From NCBI RefSeq assembly GCF_018141185.1, contig NZ_CP058560.1, positions 992,001 to 1,056,000 on the forward strand: a stretch of 64,000 bases of DNA. Reading direction: 5' to 3'. This stretch comes from Methanobacterium alkalithermotolerans. GTDB lineage: Archaea; Methanobacteriota; Methanobacteria; Methanobacteriales; Methanobacteriaceae. Each line of letters begins with the position of its first letter. Positions within the stretch are counted from its first letter, which is position 1. The notes under the pieces were generated by a model. The model saw only the letters and a list, made by a program, of their open reading frames with translations. It did no database searches and was not told the DNA's origin. Shown one piece after another: positions 27,427 to 35,830 of this stretch. The position numbers and the translations under genes were made by a program.

Positions 27427-28233
27427 ATGGCCTATAACCAAAAATCAGATTTTAAACCCAAATTTGAACAGGGTATCACTCCCACAGTGCAAACTATTTT
27501 TTCTCAAATAACGGTGAAAGATATAATTAATTATATAAGTAGCCTGAAAGCACAGGCCATTATTTCCTGGATGGAAAAAACCAATTTAAGTGGAAAAATA
27601 CTTATTTTTGGGACTTATATAACTGGATTTAAAGTTGCTAATTTACTGGTGAAAAATTACCAGGTTACAGTGGTGGATATACATCCCCACCTTAAGTATT
27701 TTCTAGATGAAAAAGTATCTTTTAGAAAAGATATAACCGAATTAGATTCTGCAGAAACTTTTGAAGTTATAATAGACACCACCGGGATTGGAGGCATTGA
27801 TTTAAGTATATTAGATTTTTTTAATGCTCCGAAAGTGCTCTTAGTAGAGAATCCAACTTCTGATGGTAGTGATAACCTTATAAAAAGTTTTGATGAAACC
27901 CTGAGTCGTTTGAAGCATTCTTCTGCCTCACGTAAAGGATACCTATTTACACATGGATTGAATTCCAAGACCTCCGGAACCATGACTCTGACCATGGAAG
28001 TTCTTAGAAGATCCATGAGGGATGTATTATGCAAAGAAGGGGTACTTTATGCAGTTCCCTCCCTGGATTTTTATGAAAGAATACTTTTCCAGGAAAAGAA
28101 CCCTGAAAAATATTTAAAATCAATTCAAAGGCCGGCTATGGTAGTTTCATCCCTGGATAGGGTGGATTGTGATCATATAATAAGGGAAAACCTGGAAAAA
28201 ATTAATTCCGTGCTAGTTGAATCAAAGGATTAA
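27427..28233 (+). CDS. hcgC: FeGP cofactor methyltransferase HcgC
   Basis: A 268-residue SAM-dependent methyltransferase that methylates carbon 3 of the pyridinol ring. A Rossmann nucleotide-binding segment is visible: LSGKILIFGTYITGFKVANL (about residues 54-73), then YQVTVVDIHPHLKYFL. It resembles Rossmann dehydrogenases more than classic methyltransferases, as described for HcgC. It lies 59 bp after hcgB and 21 bp before hcgD, and AGAAGGGG precedes the ATG. Confidence 0.92.
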   Translation: MAYNQKSDFKPKFEQGITPTVQTIFSQITVKDIINYISSLKAQAIISWMEKTNLSGKILIFGTYITGFKVANLLVKNYQVTVVDIHPHLKYFLDEKVSFRKDITELDSAETFEVIIDTTGIGGIDLSILDFFNAPKVLLVENPTSDGSDNLIKSFDETLSRLKHSSASRKGYLFTHGLNSKTSGTMTLTMEVLRRSMRDVLCKEGVLYAVPSLDFYERILFQEKNPEKYLKSIQRPAMVVSSLDRVDCDHIIRENLEKINSVLVESKD

Positions 28234-28254
28234 TTTATACTGAGTTGAGGTAGA

Positions 28255-29001
28255 ATGAAAGCTTTGGAGTTATTTAAAAAGATTGAAGACGAAATTCCCA
28301 AAGACTTAGCTTTAAAAGATGATTTTGTAGGTTATATTGGGAAATCAAGTAATTTAAGCTATGATATAGAACGAGTTCTAATTTTAATGGATTATGTTCC
28401 CCATTTAAATGATATTAATTACAGTGATTATGATCTATTAATATTACACCATCCTCCTTTTAACCATCCTAACAATTTCAAAGCCCCGGAATTGGAATTA
28501 CCCACCTATGTTATTCATTCTAACTGGGATATTATTAAAGGAGGGGCCTGTGATGCTCTGGCAGATTCATTAAATATTGACATAACTGGCATTTTAGATC
28601 CACAAACCGGTTTAGGTCGTATAGGGATAATAAAAAATGGTCCAATATCTGTAACTGAATTTGTAAATAATGTATCCGCTGCATTGAAATTAAATCAGCT
28701 GAAAACGGTTAATAATGATAATGCTTTAATAGAGAAAATTGCCCTGGTGTCTGGTTTTGGTCTTAGTCCTTCCTATATACAGAAGGCATATGATAAAAAC
28801 GTGGACTTATACTTATCAGGAGATCTTACTCATGCTGGAGCAATAATGGCTAAAAAAATAGGTATAAGATTATTAGATGTTAGCCATCATGCCAGTGAAG
28901 TCCCGGGTCTGTATAGATTAGGGGAATTAATTTCCAGGATGGGTGTGGAGGTAAAGGTAAAAGATAGTGGAATCCCCTGGAAAGCATATTATTTTAAATA
29001 G
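28255..29001 (+). CDS. hcgD: NIF3-like protein HcgD
   Basis: A 248-residue protein of the NIF3 family with a probable two-metal site, proposed to handle iron for the FeGP cofactor. The metal-binding LLILHHPPFNHP (about residues 61-72) carries the paired histidines, and the C-terminal DLYLSGDLTHAGAIMAKKIG with LLDVSHHASE provides the second set. Family members are called GTP cyclohydrolase I type 2 in older annotations. It begins 21 bp after hcgC and is the last gene before the 374-bp gap. Confidence 0.9.
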   Translation: MKALELFKKIEDEIPKDLALKDDFVGYIGKSSNLSYDIERVLILMDYVPHLNDINYSDYDLLILHHPPFNHPNNFKAPELELPTYVIHSNWDIIKGGACDALADSLNIDITGILDPQTGLGRIGIIKNGPISVTEFVNNVSAALKLNQLKTVNNDNALIEKIALVSGFGLSPSYIQKAYDKNVDLYLSGDLTHAGAIMAKKIGIRLLDVSHHASEVPGLYRLGELISRMGVEVKVKDSGIPWKAYYFK

Positions 29002-29375
29002 ATGTTTACAGGTATCTCTATTAAGATTTTAAAATTGAAATTAATCTGTTTTAGATGTTATTTGAAGAATTAAGTAATTAATACCAAGTAAATGAAAACC
29101 ATGGATTTAGTAATACTTTTTTATAGAAAAGTATTTATAGGTATTAATTTATACCAATCTTATCTACTGGTGGTCCTTCCAGTAGAATTAGTTACGCAAT
29201 TAATTTAAGCAGGGCATCTAAACAGTTCATGATATTTTTCGCTCAAATGTTACCCGCTTGTTTTGATGCCCTTAATTGTTTTTTAAAATGAAAGTAAAAG
29301 TGTCAATAATCTGATATACATATAATAACAATTGTTATAATAATTAAATTAAGAAGGTTATACATAAATTATCAG
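29002..29375 (+). promoter_or_regulatory. Gap between hcgD and hcgE with RNA candidate and hcgE promoter
   Basis: This 374-bp gap interrupts the hcg genes. Its centre carries a promoter-like TATA (29132-29139), three successive hairpins (29163-29272) and a T-rich end (29276-29284). The right part carries a 14-bp perfect palindrome, ATAACAATTGTTAT (29325-29338), next to AT-rich promoter sequence. GGTGA then precedes the hcgE ATG at 29376. No open reading frame is plausible. Confidence 0.6.
29160..29285 (+). ncRNA. Candidate structured RNA in the hcg cluster
   Basis: Three hairpins follow one another. Stem 1 pairs TCTACTGG (29163-29170) with CCAGTAGA (29179-29186). Stem 2 pairs ATTAGTT (29187-29193) with AATTAAT (29198-29204), including a G-U pair. 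Stem 3 pairs AGGGCATC (29211-29218) with GATGCCCT (29265-29272) and continues after one T-T mismatch with AAACA and TGTTT. The apical loop is about 33 nt. A T-rich tract (29276-29284) follows stem 3, and a TATA-like TATTTATA (29132-29139) lies about 25 nt before stem 1. It may be a small RNA or the leader of hcgEF. It is not a tRNA: it has no T arm. I do not recognise a known family. Confidence 0.5.
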
Positions 29376-30044
29376 GTGAAAGAAATGAGTAATATAATTG
29401 AGATGGAAAATAAAAAAGTTGCTCTGGGTGAAGTTTCGCTGGTAGGCCTGGGAAGATTGGGGCTTAGAACCGCCTTAAACTTGATGCAAGTTCATCGCGG
29501 TGGTCCACAAACCATTTATGCCCTGGATGGTCAAAAAGTTTCTATTGATGATCTCATATTTAGAATGTATGGGGCCGAATTAGGAGAATATAAAGTAGAA
29601 TTCCTAAAAAGATTAGCTGGAAACAGATTTAATAAACAAATAATCCCCCTATCCAAAAACATCACTAGAGATAATCTCGATTTAATAAAAGGAGATGTAG
29701 TTTGCGTGGAAATAGCAGGGGGAGATACCCTTAAAACTACCACTAACATAATTAAAAGAGCACATGATATTGGGGCTTTTACTATCAGCACTTGTGGAGT
29801 CTTTGGAATAGGCGGAGAGAATATTATATGCCAGGATATTTCAAAAATGGATGAGGATCACCCTATAGTAGGATTTTTGAAAAAAGAGGGTATTATCAAA
29901 AATCACGTGCTGGTAGGAACTGGAAAATTAATTCGGGACTGGGAACCAGTTACTCCCTATATGTTAGACCAGATATCCCAGGTGATGACCACTGAAATAT
30001 TAAAATTACTTAAAAAGAAAAATGACATCAAAAAGTCCGATTAA
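29376..30044 (+). CDS. hcgE: Adenylyltransferase HcgE
   Basis: A 222-residue E1-like (ThiF/UbiA-activating type) enzyme that adenylylates the carboxylate of guanylylpyridinol. The nucleotide-binding loop VSLVGLGRLGLRTALNLM (residues about 20-37) and the following YALDGQKVSIDDLIFRMYGA are typical. The ATG follows GGTGAAAGAA. The last 23 bp overlap hcgF, indicating coupled translation of the two successive enzymes. In the first residues MKEMSNIIEMENKK, the third or ninth codon Met could also start the protein. Confidence 0.92.
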   Translation: MKEMSNIIEMENKKVALGEVSLVGLGRLGLRTALNLMQVHRGGPQTIYALDGQKVSIDDLIFRMYGAELGEYKVEFLKRLAGNRFNKQIIPLSKNITRDNLDLIKGDVVCVEIAGGDTLKTTTNIIKRAHDIGAFTISTCGVFGIGGENIICQDISKMDEDHPIVGFLKKEGIIKNHVLVGTGKLIRDWEPVTPYMLDQISQVMTTEILKLLKKKNDIKKSD

Positions 30045-30567
30045 AATTTCCTGCGCAGAGTGTTTTACCCATGGAAAAATTGCCCGGGAAATACATTCCT
30101 TTGCCAGAGGGTATCCCTCACAATACCACTGGAATATTAAACCATCCCAGATTAAAATATCACTTGTTGGCGGAGTTTTCGCACCCACCATAAATAGTGT
30201 GGAATCTTTACTTAAAATAAAACCATTGGATCCAGTTTTAAATCTGGATGGTATAAAGGTCTATAAAGAAAAAGAGGACTTGAAAATGGCCACTATGATG
30301 GCTCAAGCCGTCCTGAAGATTTCTAATTCAGATATAGGGATTGGAACAAGTGCCGGTATAGGAAAAGGAGGAATTTCAGTTTGCAATGATAAAATAATCC
30401 TATCATGCACTTCTGAAATCCATGCCGATCTTAGGAACTCTCCTGTCAATTTGATTTTAGAAAGACAAAAATCAGGGATTGAAAAAGCACTTTTTTTACT
30501 GGAAAACCTTATTAATGGCACCATAGACTCACTGTATTCTGAAAATATAATAATAAGATATAAATGA
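30022..30567 (+). CDS. hcgF: Thioester-forming protein HcgF
   Basis: A 181-residue protein that takes the activated pyridinol carboxylate as a thioester on an N-terminal cysteine, preparing the acyl ligand of iron in the FeGP cofactor. In this sequence that cysteine is probably Cys11, in KISCAECFTHGKIA (Cys9 in the studied homologue). GIGTSAGIGKGGISV and LSCTSEIHADL are other conserved-looking parts. It overlaps hcgE by 23 bp and is followed by a T-rich stretch that may end the transcript. Confidence 0.9.
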   Translation: MTSKSPIKISCAECFTHGKIAREIHSFARGYPSQYHWNIKPSQIKISLVGGVFAPTINSVESLLKIKPLDPVLNLDGIKVYKEKEDLKMATMMAQAVLKISNSDIGIGTSAGIGKGGISVCNDKIILSCTSEIHADLRNSPVNLILERQKSGIEKALFLLENLINGTIDSLYSENIIIRYK

Positions 30568-30689
30568 TCATTCATTTTTTTATATTATAGTTTCAAAACT
30601 TTCAGGAAATAATAATTCTATTTAATTAATTTTATAAGCTTATAAACCATATTATTAACCATACAATTTTAGAAAATAATCAAAATAAG

Positions 30690-31460
30690 GTGGTGGTTAA
30701 GCTGCTTCTTGAAATAAACGATTTAGCAGTTGAAGTAAGTGGAAAACAGGTTCTAGAAGACATTGATTTGCATATAGGTGAAGGAGAAACACATGTTTTA
30801 CTGGGGCCAAATGGTTCAGGAAAAAGTACCCTTTTTATGAGTATTCTAGGATTTCCCAAGTACAAGGTCACTAATGGGGAAATAATATTCAAAGGCGAAG
30901 ATATTACCAATCTCAACACAACAGAAAGAGTCAAAAAAGGTATTGGAGTTAGTTTTCAGAACCCTCCCGCCATTAGAGGGGTAAAACTAATGGATCTACT
31001 GAAAGTAGAAAGTGGGCAGGCCATAGAAGATGACGAGCTCTCACCAGAAATGATGGAACTATCCTATAAAATGAAACTGGATGAACGTTTCCTGGAAAGG
31101 GATGTTAATCTGGGATTTTCAGGGGGAGAAGTGAAAAGGTCAGAGATACTGCAACTTCTAGCACAAAAACCTGATTTTATAATGTTTGATGAACCAGACT
31201 CCGGAGTGGATATAGAAAATGTGGAGTTACTGGCCGAACAAATCAATATTCTTCTGGATAAGCATAAAAAACCAGGTTTGAGAGAAAAATCAGGTCTTTT
31301 GATCACTCACCTGGGATACATACTGAATTTTGTCAACGCCGATACAGCCAATGTGTTGATGGATGGGAGAATAGCCTGTTCAGGAAGCCCTGCAGAGATT
31401 ATGGAAGATATTAGAAAAGAAGGATTTAAAGGGTGTGTGGAATGTTGCAAAGTGCATTAG
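30690..31460 (+). CDS. sufC: Fe-S cluster assembly ATPase SufC
   Basis: An ABC-type ATPase of about 252-256 residues that partners SufB/D in Fe-S cluster assembly. Walker A is LLGPNGSGKSTLF, the signature is LGFSGGEVKRSEI, and Walker B is FIMFDEPDSGVD. The start is unclear. GTG codons at 30690 and 30693 lie inside the AAGGTGGTG ribosome binding site. A CTG at 30702 has ideal spacing and would give MLLEINDL, the usual beginning of SufC proteins. If so, initiation is at a rare CTG. The gene overlaps the start of sufB. Confidence 0.94.
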   Translation: MVVKLLLEINDLAVEVSGKQVLEDIDLHIGEGETHVLLGPNGSGKSTLFMSILGFPKYKVTNGEIIFKGEDITNLNTTERVKKGIGVSFQNPPAIRGVKLMDLLKVESGQAIEDDELSPEMMELSYKMKLDERFLERDVNLGFSGGEVKRSEILQLLAQKPDFIMFDEPDSGVDIENVELLAEQINILLDKHKKPGLREKSGLLITHLGYILNFVNADTANVLMDGRIACSGSPAEIMEDIRKEGFKGCVECCKVH

Positions 31461-32676
31461 AAAAAGCAAAAAAAGCCCGGGAAAAAAAGCCCTTTATGGA
31501 GAAGATATTGATCTGGAAAAATTCATCAAAGAAGAAGCAGACGAACATGAGCGATTAAATAAAGCCAGCGAAATACCTAAAAAAGTTCAGGAATCTCTAT
31601 TAAAAGTAGGAGTGGACCCGGAAGAAAAGGAAAGGGCCGGTACCTTTATCCAGGTAGATCAAAGTGGAGTATGCAGTACCTGCGAGTCTGAATCAGTAGA
31701 AATAATGGGCATGAATGTGGCCACAGAGAAATATGGCTGGTTAAAAGATTATATGTGGAAGGCGGTAGCAGTTGATGCTGATAAATATACCGCACAAACC
31801 GCCCTTAGAGAATCTGAAACTGGAGAAAAAAGTGGATACTTTATAAGATCTTTACCCGGTTCCAAAGAAGTTTTCCCCCTCCAGGCCTGTATGTTTATTG
31901 GTGATGAGAAGGTAATGCAGACCACCCACAATGTAATCATAGCCGAGGAAAATTCTGAACTGCATATCATAACCGGGTGTGCTACCGGAGAAGATGTTAG
32001 TTCAGCTCTGCATGTAGGTGTTTCTGAGTTTTATTTAAAAAAAGGAGCGAAAATAACATTTACCATGGTGCATAACTGGGCAGAACAGGTAGATGTTAGA
32101 CCTCGTACCGGAATTATGGTGGGAGACGATGCTACTTACATGAGTAACTACATCCTTACCAGTCCGGTAAGAAGCATACAAACCTATCCCACCGCCTACT
32201 GCCCGGGTAAAAACTCAAGGGTAGTTTTCCAGTCCATACTGGGCGGTCAAAAAGATTCCATTCTGGACACCGGATCCAGAGTATTATTGGAAGGAGAAGG
32301 ATCCAGTGCCGAAATGATTTCTCGAGCAGTATCAAAGGATCAATCCCAGTTATATGCCCGGGGGCATCTGGCAGGTAGAACCCAGAATGTTAAGGGACAT
32401 CTGGAATGTCACGGCCTGGTATTATCTGATGATTCCATGATTTATGCTGTTCCTGAGTTGGAAGGCAGTGCTACCGAACTGGAAATGTCCCACGAAGCTG
32501 CTGTAGGTAAAATTGCTGAAGAGGAAGTACAATACTTAACCTCCCGTGGGCTCAGCGAAGAAGAAGCCGCATCCATGATTGTGCGAGGATTCTTAAGCAT
32601 GGATATTACAGGACTACCTCCTGAACTGGCTTTAGAAACTAAAAAAATGCTAGATATGAGTTTAAAGGGAATGTAA
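31442..32676 (+). CDS. sufB: Fe-S cluster scaffold SufB/SufD, with apparent -1 frameshift
   Basis: A scaffold protein of about 411 residues that works with SufC to build Fe-S clusters. The SufB/D beta-helix core is clear: CMFIGDEKVMQTTHNVIIAE, MVHNWAEQVDVRPRTGI and SYILTS-like repeats, then LECHGLVLSDDSMIYAVPEL. The continuous frame opens only at a GTG (31435), giving an odd N-terminus. The ATG at 31442, one frame away, encodes MLQSALEKAKKAREKK. A -1 shift at A AAA AAG (31483-31489) then joins it smoothly to ALYGEDIDLEKF. Either programmed slippage or a one-base error in the A7 run explains this. The start overlaps sufC by 19 bp. Confidence 0.9.
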
Positions 32677-32867
32677 GTCATTCCCCTATTATTTTTTTTT
32701 TAATTAAAGTATTTTTGTAAATCCTGCCAAAAATTAGTTCTAACATATTTAAATGGATTAAGGAATCCTTCAGGCATCTAAGCCTTAAAAAAAAATATAT
32801 GAAAGTAAGTCTTAGAGAAGACCAGGATTAGTCTTAAAATAGAAATTAAGTAAAAAAAATTTGTAAC
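32677..32867. other. Convergent gap sufB / PRC-barrel gene
   Basis: A 191-bp convergent gap. A T-rich run soon after the sufB stop (32691-32703) may end that transcript. Two small hairpins sit side by side: GGATT/AATCC (near 32756-32769) and AGGC/GCCT (near 32773-32786), followed by an A run that is a T run on the minus strand, so they could terminate the PRC-barrel/cobY transcript. No gene was seen. Confidence 0.45.
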
Positions 32868-33137
32868 TTATTCGGAGATTATAATAAATTCCCCGACTTT
32901 TTCCACTTTACCAAAAGGAACCAGTAAAAACTCGCCTTTTTTCTTAGCTCCCTTTACATTAACATTTCGACCTTTTTCAACCTTAATAACCACATCAGTA
33001 ATCTTTCCCGTCTTATCATTGATAATTAATTCTTCCAGTTCTCCTAAAATCCTGGCGTTGCTGGTGGCTACCTGATATCCCTTAATTTCACTCCAAAATT
33101 TTTCTTCCCCTTTAATGAGTTTCCTCTCTTCTATCAT
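32868..33137 (-). CDS. PRC-barrel domain protein
   Basis: An 89-residue single PRC-barrel protein. The fold is suggested by IKGYQVATSNARILGELEEL (residues 19-38), IINDKTGKITDVVIKV and the C-terminal LLVPFGKVEKVGEFIIISE. PRC barrels bind partner proteins or RNA, as in RimM and photosynthetic reaction centre H subunits; small archaeal versions are of unknown function. The ATG overlaps the cobY stop by 4 bp (ATGA type), so the two genes are translationally coupled, but no functional link is known. Confidence 0.85.
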   Translation of the reverse strand: MIEERKLIKGEEKFWSEIKGYQVATSNARILGELEELIINDKTGKITDVVIKVEKGRNVNVKGAKKKGEFLLVPFGKVEKVGEFIIISE

Positions 33138-33727
33138 TCTATCACCAATAATCTCTCTAAGACTTTTATGTCATGACAAGTATTAATATTTAAGGCAAGT
33201 TCAATTTTAGGAACTAAAATAACTTCCTCATCTTGTATCTTATTTAAACTCCTTAATATATTTACTCCTGATGGTACTATGCCCTCCCATACAAAAGAGG
33301 GTTTCAAATCATATTTATTAAAAATTTCCAGAGGAACCGCCACACACATGGCAGGCAGGTGGGATTCATGGTATCTGCTAAGAATTTCATCTATAATTTC
33401 ACCTTTTACCATGGGAAGATCAGAACTAATAAATAATAAAACTTCTGATGGATCTTTTGCTTCAAAATAAGAAAGAATAATCTTAAGATCTTCTAAATAT
33501 CCATTTCCAGGAGTTTTGATTATTTCCATGCCCCTATTTTCCAGATATTTGTGGGTTTGGGGAGTATGTTTGCTGGTGGCCACCACCAATTTTTCTATAG
33601 ATGATTTTTTCAGATTTTGGATGACCCAGTCAATCATGGGCCTATCCTTTAATTTTAGTAAAGGCTTCTCGCCATTTAATTTTAGTCGGGTGCCCTTACC
33701 ACCGGCCATAATCACTGCAGTTACCAT
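33134..33727 (-). CDS. cobY: Adenosylcobinamide-phosphate guanylyltransferase CobY
   Basis: A 197-residue nucleotidyltransferase that transfers GMP to adenosylcobinamide phosphate in archaeal B12 synthesis, replacing bacterial CobU. The NTP-binding motif is VIMAGGKGTRLKLNGEKPLL (residues 6-25), followed by ISSDLPMVKGEIIDEILSRY and VPSGVNIL, typical of CobY. Corrinoid is needed by the Mtr complex encoded nearby. It is followed, with a 4-bp overlap, by a PRC-barrel gene. Confidence 0.9.
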   Translation of the reverse strand: MVTAVIMAGGKGTRLKLNGEKPLLKLKDRPMIDWVIQNLKKSSIEKLVVATSKHTPQTHKYLENRGMEIIKTPGNGYLEDLKIILSYFEAKDPSEVLLFISSDLPMVKGEIIDEILSRYHESHLPAMCVAVPLEIFNKYDLKPSFVWEGIVPSGVNILRSLNKIQDEEVILVPKIELALNINTCHDIKVLERLLVIE

Positions 33728-33781
33728 GTAAATCTATTATATTTTTAATGAATTAATTTAAGAGGATTATAAAGTTTTGTC

Positions 33782-35263
33782 TTAATCAATCCATTTATCA
33801 TCTTTTTTCTTTTGTATTTTCCTTCTAGGGCCTAAAATACAGGGTCCTCCCTGCCTTCCACCAATAGGAATATGAGGAGTTCCAATTGAATTCATACACC
33901 GGGCCATTATAGCGGCTCCCATGGCCAGAGCATCAGAAACAAAGATACAATCTTTCAATCTGCCATTGGTATGTTCCATAATTAGTTGTGGCTTTCTGCC
34001 AGTAATTCCAGCTCTACCAGTAACCCCCAGTATAGAACCATCCTCAACCACTCCTTCATCAAATGCTTCATCAATTAATCTTTTAACTATTAAGGCACTC
34101 ACATGATCCAGGGTGGCGAATAATGTATTCATACCATCTTCTTCAAAGATTTCATGTCCTAAAATAGTCAATTCATCCAGCTTATCGCCATTTTCCCCTA
34201 CATCACAACCAATTAACGTTGTTCCTGCTTCATATGCTGCTTCAGGATCAACAGGTACCGTACCAAAACGTGACCTGTTTTCAGGAACTTTTCCAATATC
34301 AATTAATTCATGAACTCTCTGTGCATTAAGCTGGGCCTTTTTCCAGTCTGCATTTTTTAGAATATCTTTACGGTATAAATCCAGTGCTGCTCCACCTCTT
34401 TGATCTACCTTTTCTGTGCCCCTTATTAAGGCATCAGAAACTGCCCCTGCCAGGCCACAAAAATTACCTATAGTGCGGGCGTAAGGTTCCTGGTTATTAA
34501 CTATCCTACCTGCCAGGGTGGTTCCAAAATCCAGCGAAATGCAGGGATTTCTAAAGTCTATATTGGTCCATTTAGCCCCCAGTTTTATTCCCGCAGTTAC
34601 CAGTTCTCCTTCCATCTCATTTGCCACCACTTCCTTACCAGTAGGAGGAATAACGCTCACAACCGCGCCATCAAAAACCACCTTTTCCAGTAGGCTGAAT
34701 TCCTGTAATCTTTCCGGTAGGTTGTCTATAGAAAGTGCAGGGGCCATTTTTCGAGGGGGGATGCCTGCTTCTAAGCATCCATTTGCCAATGAAATTATAA
34801 GTTGACCTACCTCTTCAGGGGATGCAAAGCCAGCTGTTACTCCAGTTGATCTTACCACAAAATCCAGGTCCTTATCAATGTCAATTTTGGCTTTTTTTAC
34901 CGATTCCAGTATAGTATTTTTAACCATTTCTGATACAGATTCCTTAGTAAGTTCCACGCCCCATACTGTACTTCCAAAAACCTTTTCATCCTTTTTTGGT
35001 TCCCTGATATCCCTGGTCATTTTAACTGTTTTATCCAGAAGATAGCTACGAGAGGTATTCAAATTGGTGGCAGTAAGGATACATTTGGTGGTAGTGTTAC
35101 CTAATTCCACCGAAGCCACAATATAATAAACATCTGGCCGCATGGAATAACCTGATCCAACGGTTTTTTTAGTAAATGGCGCACTTTTTACATCTTCAAT
35201 GGTTATATATCTACTTTTAGCTATTACTGGTTTAGGACCAAACAATCTTTTCAAGAACGACAA
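33782..35263 (-). CDS. Methanogenesis marker protein 14
   Basis: A 493-residue protein of the methanogenesis marker 14 family, nearly universal in methanogens but without a proven role. The sequence has ASKHA-like features: VASVELGNTTTKCILTATNL (about residues 50-69) and CISLDFGTTLAGRIVNN resemble phosphate-binding loops of actin-fold ATPases, suggesting a reactivase-like ATPase, which is inference. The C-terminus IGGRQGGPCILGPRRKIQKK is basic. It stands upstream of cobY by 54 bp and might be cotranscribed. Confidence 0.85.
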   Translation of the reverse strand: MSFLKRLFGPKPVIAKSRYITIEDVKSAPFTKKTVGSGYSMRPDVYYIVASVELGNTTTKCILTATNLNTSRSYLLDKTVKMTRDIREPKKDEKVFGSTVWGVELTKESVSEMVKNTILESVKKAKIDIDKDLDFVVRSTGVTAGFASPEEVGQLIISLANGCLEAGIPPRKMAPALSIDNLPERLQEFSLLEKVVFDGAVVSVIPPTGKEVVANEMEGELVTAGIKLGAKWTNIDFRNPCISLDFGTTLAGRIVNNQEPYARTIGNFCGLAGAVSDALIRGTEKVDQRGGAALDLYRKDILKNADWKKAQLNAQRVHELIDIGKVPENRSRFGTVPVDPEAAYEAGTTLIGCDVGENGDKLDELTILGHEIFEEDGMNTLFATLDHVSALIVKRLIDEAFDEGVVEDGSILGVTGRAGITGRKPQLIMEHTNGRLKDCIFVSDALAMGAAIMARCMNSIGTPHIPIGGRQGGPCILGPRRKIQKKKDDKWID

Positions 35264-35389
35264 CTAATTACCCCCTAGTCAATAGGAATAGTCTATTAAA
35301 GGTAGATATAAATCTTTATAAAAAAATCTAAAAAATAATTAAAAAAAGAAATTTAATAAAAAATGCTTATTCAGGAAACTGAATTTTAT

Positions 35390-35830
35390 TTAAACAGTGC
35401 GAACCAGAAGCACAGTGCAGGGAGCCGAATGTACTACTTTTTCTGAAACACTCCCCAGGAGGTGTTTATCCACAATACCTTTACCGGTACCCATCACAAT
35501 AACATCCACCTCTTCCTTTTCTGCAATTTTAACAATTTCATCAGCAGGATTACCTTCCACCATTATACTCCTGAAATTAACATTAGAGTCGGTGGATTCT
35601 TTAATTCCTTTTTCCATATCAGCGAGGATTTCCTTGCCCCTGGAAGTTAATTCTTCTATCATCATCTCCTTAACTTTCTTGGGGGTTAAAAATGGTACGG
35701 ATGTTTCTACCACATAAACACATAAAATTTCCGCTTCACGACCTCTAAAAAGGTCTACGGTGTGTTCAATTATTTCGTCCATATATTCTCCCATAGTAGT
35801 GACCAATATTTTCTCATACATTTCCATCAC
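35390..35830 (-). CDS. Universal stress protein, copy 1
   Basis: A 146-residue UspA-domain protein. The ATP-binding motif near the C-terminus is VMGTGKGIVDKHLLGSVSEK, the G-x2-G-x9-G-S pattern, so it probably binds ATP. Its ATG overlaps the stop of the exchanger gene by 4 bp, so it is coupled to that transporter and may sense or regulate it. A second exchanger/Usp pair follows at 36967-38359; the two Usp genes share a 56-bp identical stretch. Confidence 0.9.
   Translation of the reverse strand: MMEMYEKILVTTMGEYMDEIIEHTVDLFRGREAEILCVYVVETSVPFLTPKKVKEMMIEELTSRGKEILADMEKGIKESTDSNVNFRSIMVEGNPADEIVKIAEKEEVDVIVMGTGKGIVDKHLLGSVSEKVVHSAPCTVLLVRTV

Noticed and set aside
29212..29271. Possible tRNA with acceptor stem GGGCATC/GATGCCC
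   Set aside because: Only 60 nt separate the ends and there is no T arm or anticodon arm. The T-rich sequence directly after the stem fits a terminator better.
32756..32790. Paired small hairpins between sufB and the PRC-barrel gene as a second RNA gene
   Set aside because: The stems are short, and the adjacent T run on the minus strand makes a transcript end the simpler reading. A shared GGCATCTAA with the hcg RNA candidate is probably chance.
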